From positions 1 through 64,000 of the forward strand of contig NZ_JACHZQ010000006.1 in the NCBI RefSeq assembly GCF_014193655.1: a stretch of 64,000 bases of DNA, written 5' to 3'. This DNA comes from Rhizobium sp. BK313 (GTDB taxonomy: Bacteria; Pseudomonadota; Alphaproteobacteria; Rhizobiales; Rhizobiaceae). The position numbers were made by a program, and so were the translations under genes. Positions 8,808-17,696 of the stretch are shown in pieces (the first letter of the stretch is position 1; each line of letters opens with the position of its first letter). Under the pieces are notes generated by a model. The model saw only the letters and a program-made list of their open reading frames with translations, ran no database searches and had not been told where the DNA came from.

Positions 8808-9866
8808 ATGAAAAAAGACAGTCGGAAGAAGGCCACGATCTATGACCTATCCATGCTCTCCGGGATTTCTCCCTCGACCGTCAGTGCGGTCTTAAACGGC
8901 ACCTGGCGCAAGCGCCGTATTAAGGAAAGTACGGCCGACCTCATTCGCGATCTCGCGGAGAAACACCAGTATACCACAAACCGGCAGGCCCAGGGATTGC
9001 GCAGTTCCCGCTCCGGATTGGTAGGGTTGATGTTGCCCGTTTATGACAATCGCTACTTCTCTTCGATGGCCCAGACCTTCGAAGCCCATGTGCGGCAACG
9101 CGGGCAATGTCCGATCGTTGTCAGCTCCAGCCGTGATCCCCGGGAAGAACGCGAAACCGCTGAAAACCTGATTTCCTATTCCATCGACGAACTGTTCATA
9201 TGCGGCGCAACGGATCCCGATGGCGTGCACCAGGTCTGCGAAGCGGCGGGACTGAAGCACATCAACATCGATCTTCCGGGGACGAAAGCGCATTCGGTGA
9301 TCAGCGACAATTACGAAGGCGGTCGTACTCTGACAGAGGCGATCATCCATCATTTTCCAGCCGACGACCCCCTGGTCCCCGACGAACTCTTCCTGTTCGG
9401 CGGGCGAAACGACCATGCAAGCCGCGAACGCATCCGTGGATTCCGGGACGTCAAACGCGCGCTTCTCGGAGCCGACCCCGAGGCGTCGATTCAGCCGACC
9501 GGCTATTCGCCAAATACGGCACGGATAGCTTTTGAGACGTTCTTCGAGAAGGCCGGCCGTCTGCCGCGCGCGCTTTTCATCAATTCGTCGATCAATTTCG
9601 AAGGGCTGCTGCGCTTTATGTCGGCCCATCCGCACGAAACCTTCGCAGACTTGGTCGTCGGCTGCTACGACTACGATCCGTTCGGATCTTTCCTCCCCTT
9701 CCCGGTGATCATGATGCGCCAGGATGTGGAAGGCATGATCACCAAGGCCTTCGAGCTGATCGAAGAAACGCGGACACCGCCGAAAATTCACCTTATCCGC
9801 CCGGACCTCGTCCCGCCTCGAACAGCCCTGACCGGGCCGTTGGATGGGCTCAAGGACATTGTCTAG
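8808..9866 (+). CDS. LacI-family transcriptional regulator of the sugar operon
   Basis: The 352-residue protein has an N-terminal LacI helix-turn-helix (IYDLSMLSGISPSTVSAVLN, residues about 12-31), with a short basic insertion (RKRRIK) before helix 3. A periplasmic-binding-like sensor domain follows. It is transcribed divergently from the binding-protein gene, with GAGGAG before its ATG. A role as ligand-responsive repressor or activator of the ketose operon is inferred from position and from the palindromes in the shared promoter. The stop lies directly against an insertion-sequence remnant. Confidence 0.88.
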   Translation: MKKDSRKKATIYDLSMLSGISPSTVSAVLNGTWRKRRIKESTADLIRDLAEKHQYTTNRQAQGLRSSRSGLVGLMLPVYDNRYFSSMAQTFEAHVRQRGQCPIVVSSSRDPREERETAENLISYSIDELFICGATDPDGVHQVCEAAGLKHINIDLPGTKAHSVISDNYEGGRTLTEAIIHHFPADDPLVPDELFLFGGRNDHASRERIRGFRDVKRALLGADPEASIQPTGYSPNTARIAFETFFEKAGRLPRALFINSSINFEGLLRFMSAHPHETFADLVVGCYDYDPFGSFLPFPVIMMRQDVEGMITKAFELIEETRTPPKIHLIRPDLVPPRTALTGPLDGLKDIV

Positions 9867-10150
9867 GCTGTAACTCTTAAGCGCGTAGCCACAGCCACAA
9901 CGAGGCGAGCTGGACCACGGCGAGGAAGTTGGCGGCGAACGCGGCGGAAGTGCTTCAGCTTGGAGAAGAATCGCTCGATCAGATTGCGCTCGCGGTAGAG
10001 CCCGTTGCTGAAGCAAGGCTTCCAGCGCCGGTTGCTCTTGCGCGGAATGTTAGGGGTGACGCTCTGCTCCTGAATTAGTTCACGGATGCGATCGGCATCG
10101 TAGACCTTGTCCGCCAGCACAATGGTGCGCGGGTAGGCCGACAGCAAAAC
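9867..10150 (-). mobile_element. IS5-type transposase remnant
   Basis: On the minus strand the first frame reads ADKVYDADRIRELI, then NGLYRERNLIERFFSKLKHFRR, the conserved C-terminal part of IS5-family transposases with the catalytic Glu in NLIERFF. After HFRRV the frame shifts. The normal end (FAANFLAVVQLASLWLWLRA) is still readable in another frame, so a short internal deletion removed the usual RYDK segment. The N-terminal half and both terminal repeats are absent. It cannot transpose by itself. Confidence 0.75.
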
Positions 10151-10163
10151 GCCTCAAGTGTGG

Positions 10164-11010
10164 TCAGTCAGCTTGCGCAGTTTCATTCCGGAAAGTCGCC
10201 AGTCTCCGCAGGAAGGACAGAACAACCCCACCCAATCGGCTTGGTTCGTCATAGGGAAGGCCATGACCGACATTAGCAATCAGCTCAGAGCACACCAACG
10301 GATTGAGGCGCTGCAATTCCTTGGCGGCATCGAGAGAGACGACCCCTCTTTCACCAATGACAAGCAGAGTCGGGACACGAACGCGTCGCACGAGCTCGCG
10401 GTAGTCAGGGTTGGGAGGCGTGAGCACCTCGAATGCCTTGAGGCTTGTCCGGAGCCTCGCGTCGACCAGATACTCAATCATTTCGTCGGAACGGTGCGGA
10501 CTTCTTTGGCGCGCCCGGGCAAGCAGGTCGGATCTTGCCGACGTGAGCAATTGTCCATGCTCCGCGGCGACATCACTTTCGAAAACCTCGCGCTGCCACT
10601 CTGGACTGATGAATGTGGGGTCGACCAGGACGAGCCCGGAAATGGCCGATCCAAGCAGGCTGGCGACGACGGCAGCGGTCAGCCCCCCCCATCGAATGGC
10701 CGAGCAATATCGGCTGATCCAGCGCCAGCTTCTCGATCAGGCCGATAACGTCTGCCGCGAGCTCAGGATAGGAATACCCGCTGACCGGACCGCTGGACTG
10801 TCCATGCCCGCGTGCATCGGGCAGGATCACGTCGAAGTCGCCTTTCAGCGTGCGGGCTACAGGCGACAGGCATGCGCCACTTCCGATCAGGCCATGCAGG
10901 GCGACCAGCGGCGGCTTGTCACCGCCCGTTCGCAGAAAATGAATGTCGATGCCATTGGCTTGGCATCTGCCGCTCGTGCAATTTGCAAGTGACGTTCCGT
11001 ATTTAGCCAT
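10164..11010 (-). pseudogene. Alpha/beta hydrolase interrupted by a frameshift in a G8 run
   Basis: The N-terminal frame (starting at 11010) has the oxyanion region LHGLIGSG and the nucleophile elbow GHSMGG. It then runs into unrelated residues and stops at 10573. Reading one base off from the C8 run at 10683-10690 (G8 on the coding strand) restores a normal hydrolase continuation (GGLTAAVVASLLGSAISGLVLVD). That continues to the frame ending at 10164, with catalytic-type GHGLPY. With seven instead of eight bases the gene would encode about 281 residues. It may be a pseudogene, a phase-variable gene or a sequencing error. Confidence 0.75.
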
Positions 11011-11266
11011 AGGCCCATTGATTGCACACCCTCGCTAAGCCGTCGATAAGATTGTGCACTGCTGCAATGGCGGAATTCGCTGTTCTATCGCAAAGTGCCG
11101 CCGTTCCGTTTCCCCCAATCTCGGTCATTCCCGGTTTATGGGTTCAGGGCCTAGAGGCAAGCTGCCAGCCGGACAGCCTTTTGCCTCACCCGGGCTGCGA
11201 ACGATAAATGCGGATTTGCCATTCCCGTGATTGCCAAACCCGAAAACGTGGGCGAAAACTAGCCGC

Positions 11267-11932
11267 ATGACAATCGCAAACGGCAAGTTCCTCCTTCAAG
11301 GCCCCGAAGACGCTGAGATCACCATTCTCCTCGCGCATGGTGCAGGTGGACCGATGGATTCCGCTTCGATGAATGCTGCCGCCAGAACCCTTGCCGAATC
11401 CGATTTTCGTGTTGCCCGTTTTGAATTTGCCTACATGGCCGGGCGGCGCAGTACCGGGTTAAAGAAACCGCCGCCCCGGGCCGAAACGCTGAAGGGCGAA
11501 TATCTGGCTGTTATCGACGAGCTTGGCGCCACTGGCACGCTCATCATAGGTGGCAAGTCAATGGGCGGCCGCGTAGCAAGCATGATCGCCGATGACCTCT
11601 ATGCAGCCGGCAAGATCGCCGGATTGCTTTGCCTGGGCTACCCCTTTCATCCACCCGGAAAACCCGAAGATCTGCGTACGGCGCATCTCATCGAATTGAA
11701 GACGCCGACGTTGATCTGTCAGGGCACCCGAGATCAATTTGGCGCTCGTGAGGAAGTCTCCCGTTATGCGCTGTCGGAGACCATCGAAATACTTTGGCTC
11801 GAAGATGGCGACCATGATCTGAAGCCACGGAAGGCGGTTTCAGGTTTCACGGCCGCCGACCACCTGAGAACGGTGGCCGGGACCGTGCGGGCTTGGAGTG
11901 ACCGCCTTCGAGATCGACGAACGCCCGGCTGA
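11267..11932 (+). CDS. Alpha/beta hydrolase (KANL3/TEX30-like dienelactone hydrolase fold)
   Basis: The 221-residue protein shows LLAHGAGGPMDS, the nucleophile elbow GGKSMGGRVAS, and a late Asp/His pair (GTRDQFG and DGDHDLKP). These match small cytosolic alpha/beta hydrolases of the KANL3/TEX30 group, whose substrates are mostly unknown. The ATG at 11267 is used; an in-frame TTG 36 bases upstream adds residues not typical of the family. It is a single gene, convergent with the next operon. The 256 bases upstream hold no recognised gene. Confidence 0.75.
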   Translation: MTIANGKFLLQGPEDAEITILLAHGAGGPMDSASMNAAARTLAESDFRVARFEFAYMAGRRSTGLKKPPPRAETLKGEYLAVIDELGATGTLIIGGKSMGGRVASMIADDLYAAGKIAGLLCLGYPFHPPGKPEDLRTAHLIELKTPTLICQGTRDQFGAREEVSRYALSETIEILWLEDGDHDLKPRKAVSGFTAADHLRTVAGTVRAWSDRLRDRRTPG

Positions 11933-11974
11933 GCGCGGAATCGTCTATCGCTTGAGTGCTTCTATCAACCCGGC

Positions 11975-12760
11975 TTAGACACTGGCAATCAGGCCACCGT
12001 CGACGCGGATGACGGAGCCGGTAAGATAGGAGGCGCGCCCGCTCGCCAGGAACGTCACGACATCGGCATATTCCTGGGGATCTCCATAGCGGCCAACCGG
12101 GATCGACGCGGTGCTTGCGGCAGAGACATCCTCGACTGTCTTTCCTTCCCGCTTTGCTTTCTGCTCATCGAGAAACGTAATGCGCTGTGTAGCGACACGG
12201 CCGGGAAGGACAATGTTGACCGTGACGCCGTCGCGGCCGACTTCGCCGGCAAGGGTCTTCGACCAACCGAGCAGTGACATGCGCAGCGCATTTGACAGTC
12301 CGAGGTTGGGGATGGGCGCGACAACACCCGACGATGTCGAGGTGATGATCCGGCCCCACTTCTTTTCCCGCATTTTCGGCAGCACGGCATCGCTGATCGC
12401 AATCACCGAAAGCACCATGCTGTCGAAATATTTCCGCCAGCTTTCGGCGCTCTGGCCGGAAACGAGCGTCGGCGGCGGTCCACCGGTGATATTGACGAGG
12501 ATATCCACCGATCCAAGTTGCTTTTCGATCAGGGACAAGTTCGGCTCTATTACCGTGAGATCGCCGAGATCCCAGGAAAGCGCCATGGCGGAGCCGCCGC
12601 TGGCCTGAATGTCCGCAACGGTCTTTTCGGCAGCTTCCTTGTTGATATCGGCAACGGCGACCTTGCTGCCCTCTTTGGCCAACGTCCTGGCGATAGCGTT
12701 GCCGAGGCCGCCACCTGCGCCGAGAACCAGCGCGGTCTTGCCCTTTATTCCGAGATCCAT
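11975..12760 (-). CDS. Atypical SDR-family protein (BKR-like, catalytic Tyr and Lys absent)
   Basis: The 261-residue protein has the Rossmann glycine motif (LGAGGGLG) and the SDR C-terminus (LTGSVIRVDGG). At the normal YxxxK position it reads IPNLGLSNALR, so Tyr becomes Leu and Lys becomes Asn. A conserved subgroup of SDRs with an imperfect catalytic tetrad (BKR_like_SDR_like) is known, so this is probably a family trait rather than decay. It ends the catabolic operon and is separated from the preceding SDR by a repeat element. Reduction activity is doubtful. Confidence 0.8.
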   Translation of the reverse strand: MDLGIKGKTALVLGAGGGLGNAIARTLAKEGSKVAVADINKEAAEKTVADIQASGGSAMALSWDLGDLTVIEPNLSLIEKQLGSVDILVNITGGPPPTLVSGQSAESWRKYFDSMVLSVIAISDAVLPKMREKKWGRIITSTSSGVVAPIPNLGLSNALRMSLLGWSKTLAGEVGRDGVTVNIVLPGRVATQRITFLDEQKAKREGKTVEDVSAASTASIPVGRYGDPQEYADVVTFLASGRASYLTGSVIRVDGGLIASV

Positions 12761-12810
12761 GCGTATTTCCTTTCCTTCTTCCGGCGGAGCCGGGTCTTCA
12801 TTGAAAATCG

Positions 12811-12916
12811 CCGTCCAGAGCGGTTCAGCTTTTCACGGAAACGCAGAACCGCTCCATTTTCTTGTTTTTTCGCAATCCCGGACGGAAAACCGCTTCGCAC
12901 TTTTCCTGGAATTGCT
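12811..12916. repeat. Rhizobial mosaic intergenic palindromic repeat
   Basis: The spacer between two SDR genes holds two adjacent inverted repeats. The first has arms GAGCGGTTC (12818-12826) and GAACCGCTC (12846-12854). The second has CAATCCCGGA (12873-12882) paired imperfectly with CCTGGAATTG (12905-12914). The string resembles short mosaic elements that I recall as common between genes in Rhizobium and Agrobacterium genomes. It may act on mRNA stability or partial termination inside the operon. Confidence 0.6.
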
Positions 12917-13690
12917 CTAACCGGCCATCCAGCCACCATCGACCATGAGGTTGACGCCGGTGATGTAGCTTGCCATGTCGCTTGCAAGGAAAAGTGCGGC
13001 ACCCGCCACGTCATCAGGTGCACCGAGCCGCGGCCAGGGCGTGCGTCGGCGAGAGTAGTCAAGTGCGTCGGGATCATTGGCGACGCCGGGCTTGCCGGTG
13101 ATGATCTTGCCCGGGGCGATCGCGTTGCAGACGATCAGGTCGTCGGCATGATCGACCGCGATCTGGCGGGTCATCTGGACGATGCCGCCCTTGCTGACCC
13201 CGTAAGGGAAGTCGCCTGGGCAGGCGACCATGCCGTGCTGCGAAGAGATATTGATGATGCGTCCGCGCACGTCGTTGATCGGTTCCTGTTTCAGGAACTG
13301 TTCCGCAGCCCGCTTGCAGCAATAGAAGAAGCCGGTGAGGTTGACGCCGATCACGCGGGCCCATTGTTCGGGCGTCGTTTCGAGCAGATTGGTCGAGGTA
13401 TAAATCGCTGCATTGTTGACGATCACATCAAGGCGGCCGAAATGCTTGACTGTCTCGGCAACCAGCGCATCGACGGAATCCCAATTCGAAATGTCGGTCT
13501 TGACGAACAGCGCCTTGCCGCCAGCGGCGCGGATCCGCTCCAAGGTGGTCTCGCCGCCTTCAAGCGGCGCTTCCACGATGTCGGCGACGACGACCGAGGC
13601 TCCTTCGCCGGCATAGCGCAAGGCGATGGCACGACCCAGGCCGGAGCTTGCGCCGGTGACAATGGCGATTTTGTTCTGCAACATGGACAT
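12917..13690 (-). CDS. SDR-family NAD(P)-dependent oxidoreductase
   Basis: The 257-residue protein is a canonical short-chain dehydrogenase. It has cofactor motif TGASSGLG (13-20), NNAA, catalytic Ser in NISSQHG, and Tyr/Lys in YGVSK. The C-terminus is GVNLMVDGGW. It is 9 bases downstream of the dihydroorotase-like gene and so part of the operon. It could oxidise or reduce a hydroxy/keto group on the pathway intermediate. The substrate cannot be deduced. Confidence 0.88.
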   Translation of the reverse strand: MSMLQNKIAIVTGASSGLGRAIALRYAGEGASVVVADIVEAPLEGGETTLERIRAAGGKALFVKTDISNWDSVDALVAETVKHFGRLDVIVNNAAIYTSTNLLETTPEQWARVIGVNLTGFFYCCKRAAEQFLKQEPINDVRGRIINISSQHGMVACPGDFPYGVSKGGIVQMTRQIAVDHADDLIVCNAIAPGKIITGKPGVANDPDALDYSRRRTPWPRLGAPDDVAGAALFLASDMASYITGVNLMVDGGWMAG

Positions 13691-13699
13691 CGCTTTTCC

Positions 13700-15034
13700 T
13701 CAATCCTGCCGGGTGACGACCTGGCCATGGGCGTATGTGACGAGCGACCCCTCGCTCACGATCCGTTCGCCCCGCAAGAAAACATCGGTCAGCCTTGCAG
13801 GGATGCTCCAGCCATCAAAGGGCGTGTAGGCCGCGCGAGATGCCTGCTCGGCACTAGTGATTGTCGACGCCCGGTTCCGATCGACGATGACGATGTCAGC
13901 GTCATAGCCCGCGGCGATCCTGCCTTTCGAGCGGCCAAGGCCGAAGCGTTTGGCTGGCGTGAATGCGCACATGCGCACGAGGTCGGTCAGTCCGATCAAC
14001 CCCTCGCCGACCAGCTTCAGCATGACCGGAAGCAGCGTTTGCAATCCTGGCATTCCGCCGGGGATCTCCGAGAAGGCGCTGTAACGCATCGCTTTTTCCG
14101 CCCGGCTGTGAGGAGCATGGTCGGTCGCAATGATATCGATCGATCCTTCCGCCAAGGCAGCGCGCAAAGCCTCCACGTCCTCCCTACCCCTCAGCGGCGG
14201 TGAGCCTTTCAGGCCTGCGCCCTGCGTCTGATAGTCATCGGCCGTGAAGAACAGGTTTTGCGGCGTCGTTTCGACAGTCGCGTCAGCCATGTCCCGAAGC
14301 CGGCGCCATACGCCGACACCAAGCAGAGAATTGATCTGACGAACGTGAATGCGCGCACCTGTCTCTGCTGCAGCCAAGACCGCACGGGCGATACCGCCCG
14401 CCTCGGCAAGAGGTGGCCGGCTGGACAAGAATGCCGGAATGTCGCCACTGCGGTCGCGTATGTCGCTGCCGAGCAGCAGCGACTGATCGCCGGGGGAGAT
14501 GCCAATCAACATGTCGTGCGGGGCAAGCCGTTTCAGCGTCTGTTTGACGGCGTCAAGGCTGTCGAACATGAAGGCTGGCGGAACATCCGCGGTGAACAGT
14601 TCGAGGGATACCGGCCGGAGCGCGATCAACGCCTCTAGCGCTTCGAGATCTCTGCCGATGACCGCCTGGAAGCCGACGTCGACGTGAAGGCGTCCACCGG
14701 CGAGTGCCATCTTGTCACTGAGTTGCTTGCCCGTTGCCGTCCATGGGTCGTCCGTCGGCATGTCCAGAACCGTTGTCACGCCGCCGAGTGCCGCAGCCTT
14801 CGTGCCACTGTCAAAATCTTCCTTGTGGGTCAGGCCGGGTTCCCGAAGATGGACGTGCGCGTCGACCAGTCCGGGCAGCAGATGTCTGCCGGCTGCGTTG
14901 ATTTCAGTCCGGGCCGTTGCCGCATCGCCGGGAGACAGGATCGCGGCAATGCGACCATCGGCAATGGCAACATCTGCCCTGACCTCGCCATCGGCATTGA
15001 CGACTGTGCCGCCGGATATGAGCGTGTCGAACAT
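13700..15034 (-). CDS. Dihydroorotase-like amidohydrolase with substituted metal ligands
   Basis: The 444-residue protein belongs to the cyclic amidohydrolases (dihydroorotase, allantoinase, hydantoinase). The first metal motif DAHVHLREPG (His60, His62) and the late TDHAPH are intact. The position of the carboxylated lysine reads SLELF (Glu145). The usual HAED histidine is replaced in GISPGDQ, and the HVS histidine appears as Gln in HVRQINS. It may therefore bind fewer metals or be non-catalytic. GAGGAGAG precedes the ATG. It follows the ThDP enzyme by 21 bases in the operon. Confidence 0.8.
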   Translation of the reverse strand: MFDTLISGGTVVNADGEVRADVAIADGRIAAILSPGDAATARTEINAAGRHLLPGLVDAHVHLREPGLTHKEDFDSGTKAAALGGVTTVLDMPTDDPWTATGKQLSDKMALAGGRLHVDVGFQAVIGRDLEALEALIALRPVSLELFTADVPPAFMFDSLDAVKQTLKRLAPHDMLIGISPGDQSLLLGSDIRDRSGDIPAFLSSRPPLAEAGGIARAVLAAAETGARIHVRQINSLLGVGVWRRLRDMADATVETTPQNLFFTADDYQTQGAGLKGSPPLRGREDVEALRAALAEGSIDIIATDHAPHSRAEKAMRYSAFSEIPGGMPGLQTLLPVMLKLVGEGLIGLTDLVRMCAFTPAKRFGLGRSKGRIAAGYDADIVIVDRNRASTITSAEQASRAAYTPFDGWSIPARLTDVFLRGERIVSEGSLVTYAHGQVVTRQD

Positions 15035-15055
15035 ATTGCTCTCCTCTTGCGGTTC

Positions 15056-16780
15056 TCAGCTCAGACCCGGAAGACGGGGTTCTTCATGCGTGACAACCTC
15101 GATGAGGGCGGCTTGCCCATTGTTGACCCGCTCGAGGCCGCGAAGCAATGCCGGCCGAAGATTGCCCGGCGCAGTTACACATTCGCCATAGCCACCGAGA
15201 GCTTCGGCGATGGGCGCGTACCCGCCTGACATGCGGTTTGCGCCATATTTCTTTGTCGCAATCGGCATGCTGGCGGCATAGCCACCAAGGACATTGTTGC
15301 GCAGGACGATGGTGAGGATCGGCAGATGGCAGCGGATTGCCGTCTCGAAATCGATACCGACCATGCCAAAAGCGGATTCCCCCATCAGATTGACGACGGT
15401 CGCCTCCGGTCGCGCGAGCTTGGCACCGAGCGCAAAACCGAGGCCGCTGCCGAGTTGGGTCGTCTTGCCCCAGCCGAGATAGCTGCCAGGCGCGGTCGCC
15501 TGATAAAACGGACTGAACTGGTCGCGTGGGTTTCCGGCATCGTGAGTGACGACCGATTTGTCCGGATCGACCGCCTGCATGATTTCCCACACGACGCGGT
15601 AGGGCGAAATCGGCTCGCTGTCGGCCGTGAGGAACGGCATCCAGCGCTGCATGAAAGCGGACCGTATGGAGCGGATTTCGTCCTCGATGTCGGATCGGTC
15701 GGCGATCTCAAGCTTTCGCTCCCGAACGTAAGCGATCATCTGCTTCAACGCCGCGCGGGCATCGCTGACAACGCCCTGGGCGATCGGATAATCCTTGCCG
15801 AGATCGCCCTCGTCGATGGTGACCTGCAGCAGCACCTTTTCCTTGCCGATCGGCAGGATGTAGTATGAACGCGTGAGGCTCGTGCCGAGCGCCAGCACGA
15901 CATCTGCCTTTTCCATGAAATGATCGACCGTTGCCGGCCGCGCCCGCCCGGCTGTGCCAAGCGAGAGTGGATGGTTTTCCGGAAAACCGCTCTTGCCGTT
16001 GGGGGTCGTCATGACGGGGATGCGCAGCAATTCGGCAAATTCAACCAGTTCCTTCGATGCAGACGCTGCAAGCACGCCCTGCCCGGCAAGGACGACAGGA
16101 TTCTTCGCCTTCAGAAGCGTGTCGACCAATTCGGCGATTTCGCTCGCATCGGCTTGCGGCGCACTACGCCGCGGCCTCTGATAGGTTTGTTGGGACGAAT
16201 CGACCTTCTCCGCCAGCAGATCGACGGGCAACTCCAGCAAAACCGGCGCCGGGCGCCCGTTGCGGACGCGGGAAATGGCGGAATGCATCAATTTCGGCAG
16301 GTGCTCGACGCGGCTTGCAGCCTCGCACCATTTGGTAATGTGGTGGAAATTACGGCGGGCTTCGAAGTTCGGCGTGACCGCTTCGGAGCCGCGAGGATAG
16401 CCTGTTGGCAGAAACAGGATGGGGGCGCGGTCGTTGAAGGCCTGGGCAATGCCGCCGAAAGCGCTTTCCGCGCCCGGACCGTATTGCACAGTGACGACGG
16501 CCAGTTCGCCTTCCGCAGCCGTGCGGACATAGCCCTCGGCGATGTTGACGGCGACGCGTGGCGTGCGGGTGATAACCGGCGGTATATCGAGCGCTGCCGA
16601 CGCATCGAAAAGCTCGCTGTTGGGGAAGCCGATAATCTGCTTCACCCCTTCCTGTTTCAGGATCGACGCGACGAGCTCAGCGCCGGTCATATCCTGTCGC
16701 CTCGTCTCAGCTTCCTTTGACTGCGCAGGTCGCAAGGAGCCCGCCTCGCCCACGGCGAGCTTGTCGATTGATTTATCCAT
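15056..16780 (-). CDS. ThDP-dependent enzyme of the acetolactate-synthase family, atypical active site
   Basis: The 574-residue protein has the three-domain layout of the acetolactate synthase group. The region that normally reads RHEQGAAHAAEGY reads RTPRVAVNIAEGY, so the glutamate that activates ThDP appears to be Pro74. The metal/diphosphate motif is GES followed 26 residues later by NN, instead of GDG...NN. Glyoxylate carboligase also lacks the glutamate (Val), so catalysis is possible. The start at 16780 overlaps the deacetylase stop by 8 bases; Met31 is an alternative. The substrate is unknown. Confidence 0.8.
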   Translation of the reverse strand: MDKSIDKLAVGEAGSLRPAQSKEAETRRQDMTGAELVASILKQEGVKQIIGFPNSELFDASAALDIPPVITRTPRVAVNIAEGYVRTAAEGELAVVTVQYGPGAESAFGGIAQAFNDRAPILFLPTGYPRGSEAVTPNFEARRNFHHITKWCEAASRVEHLPKLMHSAISRVRNGRPAPVLLELPVDLLAEKVDSSQQTYQRPRRSAPQADASEIAELVDTLLKAKNPVVLAGQGVLAASASKELVEFAELLRIPVMTTPNGKSGFPENHPLSLGTAGRARPATVDHFMEKADVVLALGTSLTRSYYILPIGKEKVLLQVTIDEGDLGKDYPIAQGVVSDARAALKQMIAYVRERKLEIADRSDIEDEIRSIRSAFMQRWMPFLTADSEPISPYRVVWEIMQAVDPDKSVVTHDAGNPRDQFSPFYQATAPGSYLGWGKTTQLGSGLGFALGAKLARPEATVVNLMGESAFGMVGIDFETAIRCHLPILTIVLRNNVLGGYAASMPIATKKYGANRMSGGYAPIAEALGGYGECVTAPGNLRPALLRGLERVNNGQAALIEVVTHEEPRLPGLS

Positions 16781-17696
16781 GATTTTCAAGCCAATGGCGG
16801 GCAATGTCTTCACGGCGCATGAAGGCAGCGCCTGGGGTTTTCTGGACATGCTCGATGACCTCGCGCAGACCAGACGCCCGGTTCGGCTGGCCCATCCAGC
16901 GCGCGTGCACACCAATCGTCAGCATGCGGCCGCCGGTCTCGTCGGCCTCGCCGATCATGTAATCGATGGCCGAACGGCAGTCCTCGGCAAAGTCGCGCGG
17001 ATTGCTGTAGCCCGGTGCGATCAGATAGCGGCTGTCGTTCAGCGTCTTGGAATAAGGAACAACGAGCAGGCGCGTGCCGTCGTGATCGAGGAAATAGGGA
17101 AGATCGTCGTTGCAGGGATCGGAATAGTAGAGGAAGCCACCCTCCCTGACGATCAGGTCTCGTGTGTTGACGCTTGGGAAAGAGCGGCAATTCCAGCCCA
17201 TCGGCCGTCGGCCAGTCAGCTTCTTGTATAAAGCGATCGCTTCGCGAAGCTGACGCTCCTCTTCGCTGCGCTCGATGGTCGAGTATTCACTCCAGCGTAA
17301 GCCGTGGCCCAGCAGGTCGTGACCGCGCGCATTCATCCACTCGACAACGGCAGGATTGCGCTCCAGCGCGACGGCGCAGGCGGAAACAGTGACCGGGATC
17401 TTGTAGCGATCGAAGAGCCGCGCCAGACGCCAGACGCCGGCGCGGCTGCCATATTCGAAATGCGTCTCCGTACCGAGATCGCGCACCGGCGGGCTGTTGG
17501 GGATATTGTATTCGCCCCAATTATCGTTGCGGCCATCCTCCAGCCAGGAATATTCAGAGCCCTCCTCGTAGTTCAGAACGAGGTTGATCGCGAGCTTGAC
17601 GCCATCAGGCCAGCTCATATGCGGCGGCTTTGGACCATAGCCGATAAAGTCGCGGGGTTGGCGTTCGGTATGCAACAGCGTGGTATCGTCAGACAT
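16773..17696 (-). CDS. PuuE-like polysaccharide deacetylase/allantoinase family protein
   Basis: The 307-residue protein matches the polysaccharide-deacetylase (NodB-like) fold group that includes the cofactor-independent allantoinase PuuE. It has the N-terminal GYGPKPPHMSWPDG and LNYEEGSE, and a central ARGHDLLGHGLRWSEY. No signal peptide is seen, so it acts in the cytoplasm. A deamidase or ring-opening role on a ureide or cyclic amide fits the hydantoinase and dihydroorotase-like neighbours. Its ATG shares one base with the stop of the epimerase gene (TAATG). Confidence 0.82.
   Translation of the reverse strand: MSDDTTLLHTERQPRDFIGYGPKPPHMSWPDGVKLAINLVLNYEEGSEYSWLEDGRNDNWGEYNIPNSPPVRDLGTETHFEYGSRAGVWRLARLFDRYKIPVTVSACAVALERNPAVVEWMNARGHDLLGHGLRWSEYSTIERSEEERQLREAIALYKKLTGRRPMGWNCRSFPSVNTRDLIVREGGFLYYSDPCNDDLPYFLDHDGTRLLVVPYSKTLNDSRYLIAPGYSNPRDFAEDCRSAIDYMIGEADETGGRMLTIGVHARWMGQPNRASGLREVIEHVQKTPGAAFMRREDIARHWLENHG

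Noticed and set aside
12518..14203. A 561-codon open frame on the plus strand
   Set aside because: It lies opposite three well-recognised minus-strand genes, has no family motif, and reflects high GC codon bias on the antisense strand.
13700..15034. Pyrimidine-biosynthetic dihydroorotase (pyrC)
   Set aside because: Metal ligands are substituted and the gene is in a catabolic-type operon without pyr genes.
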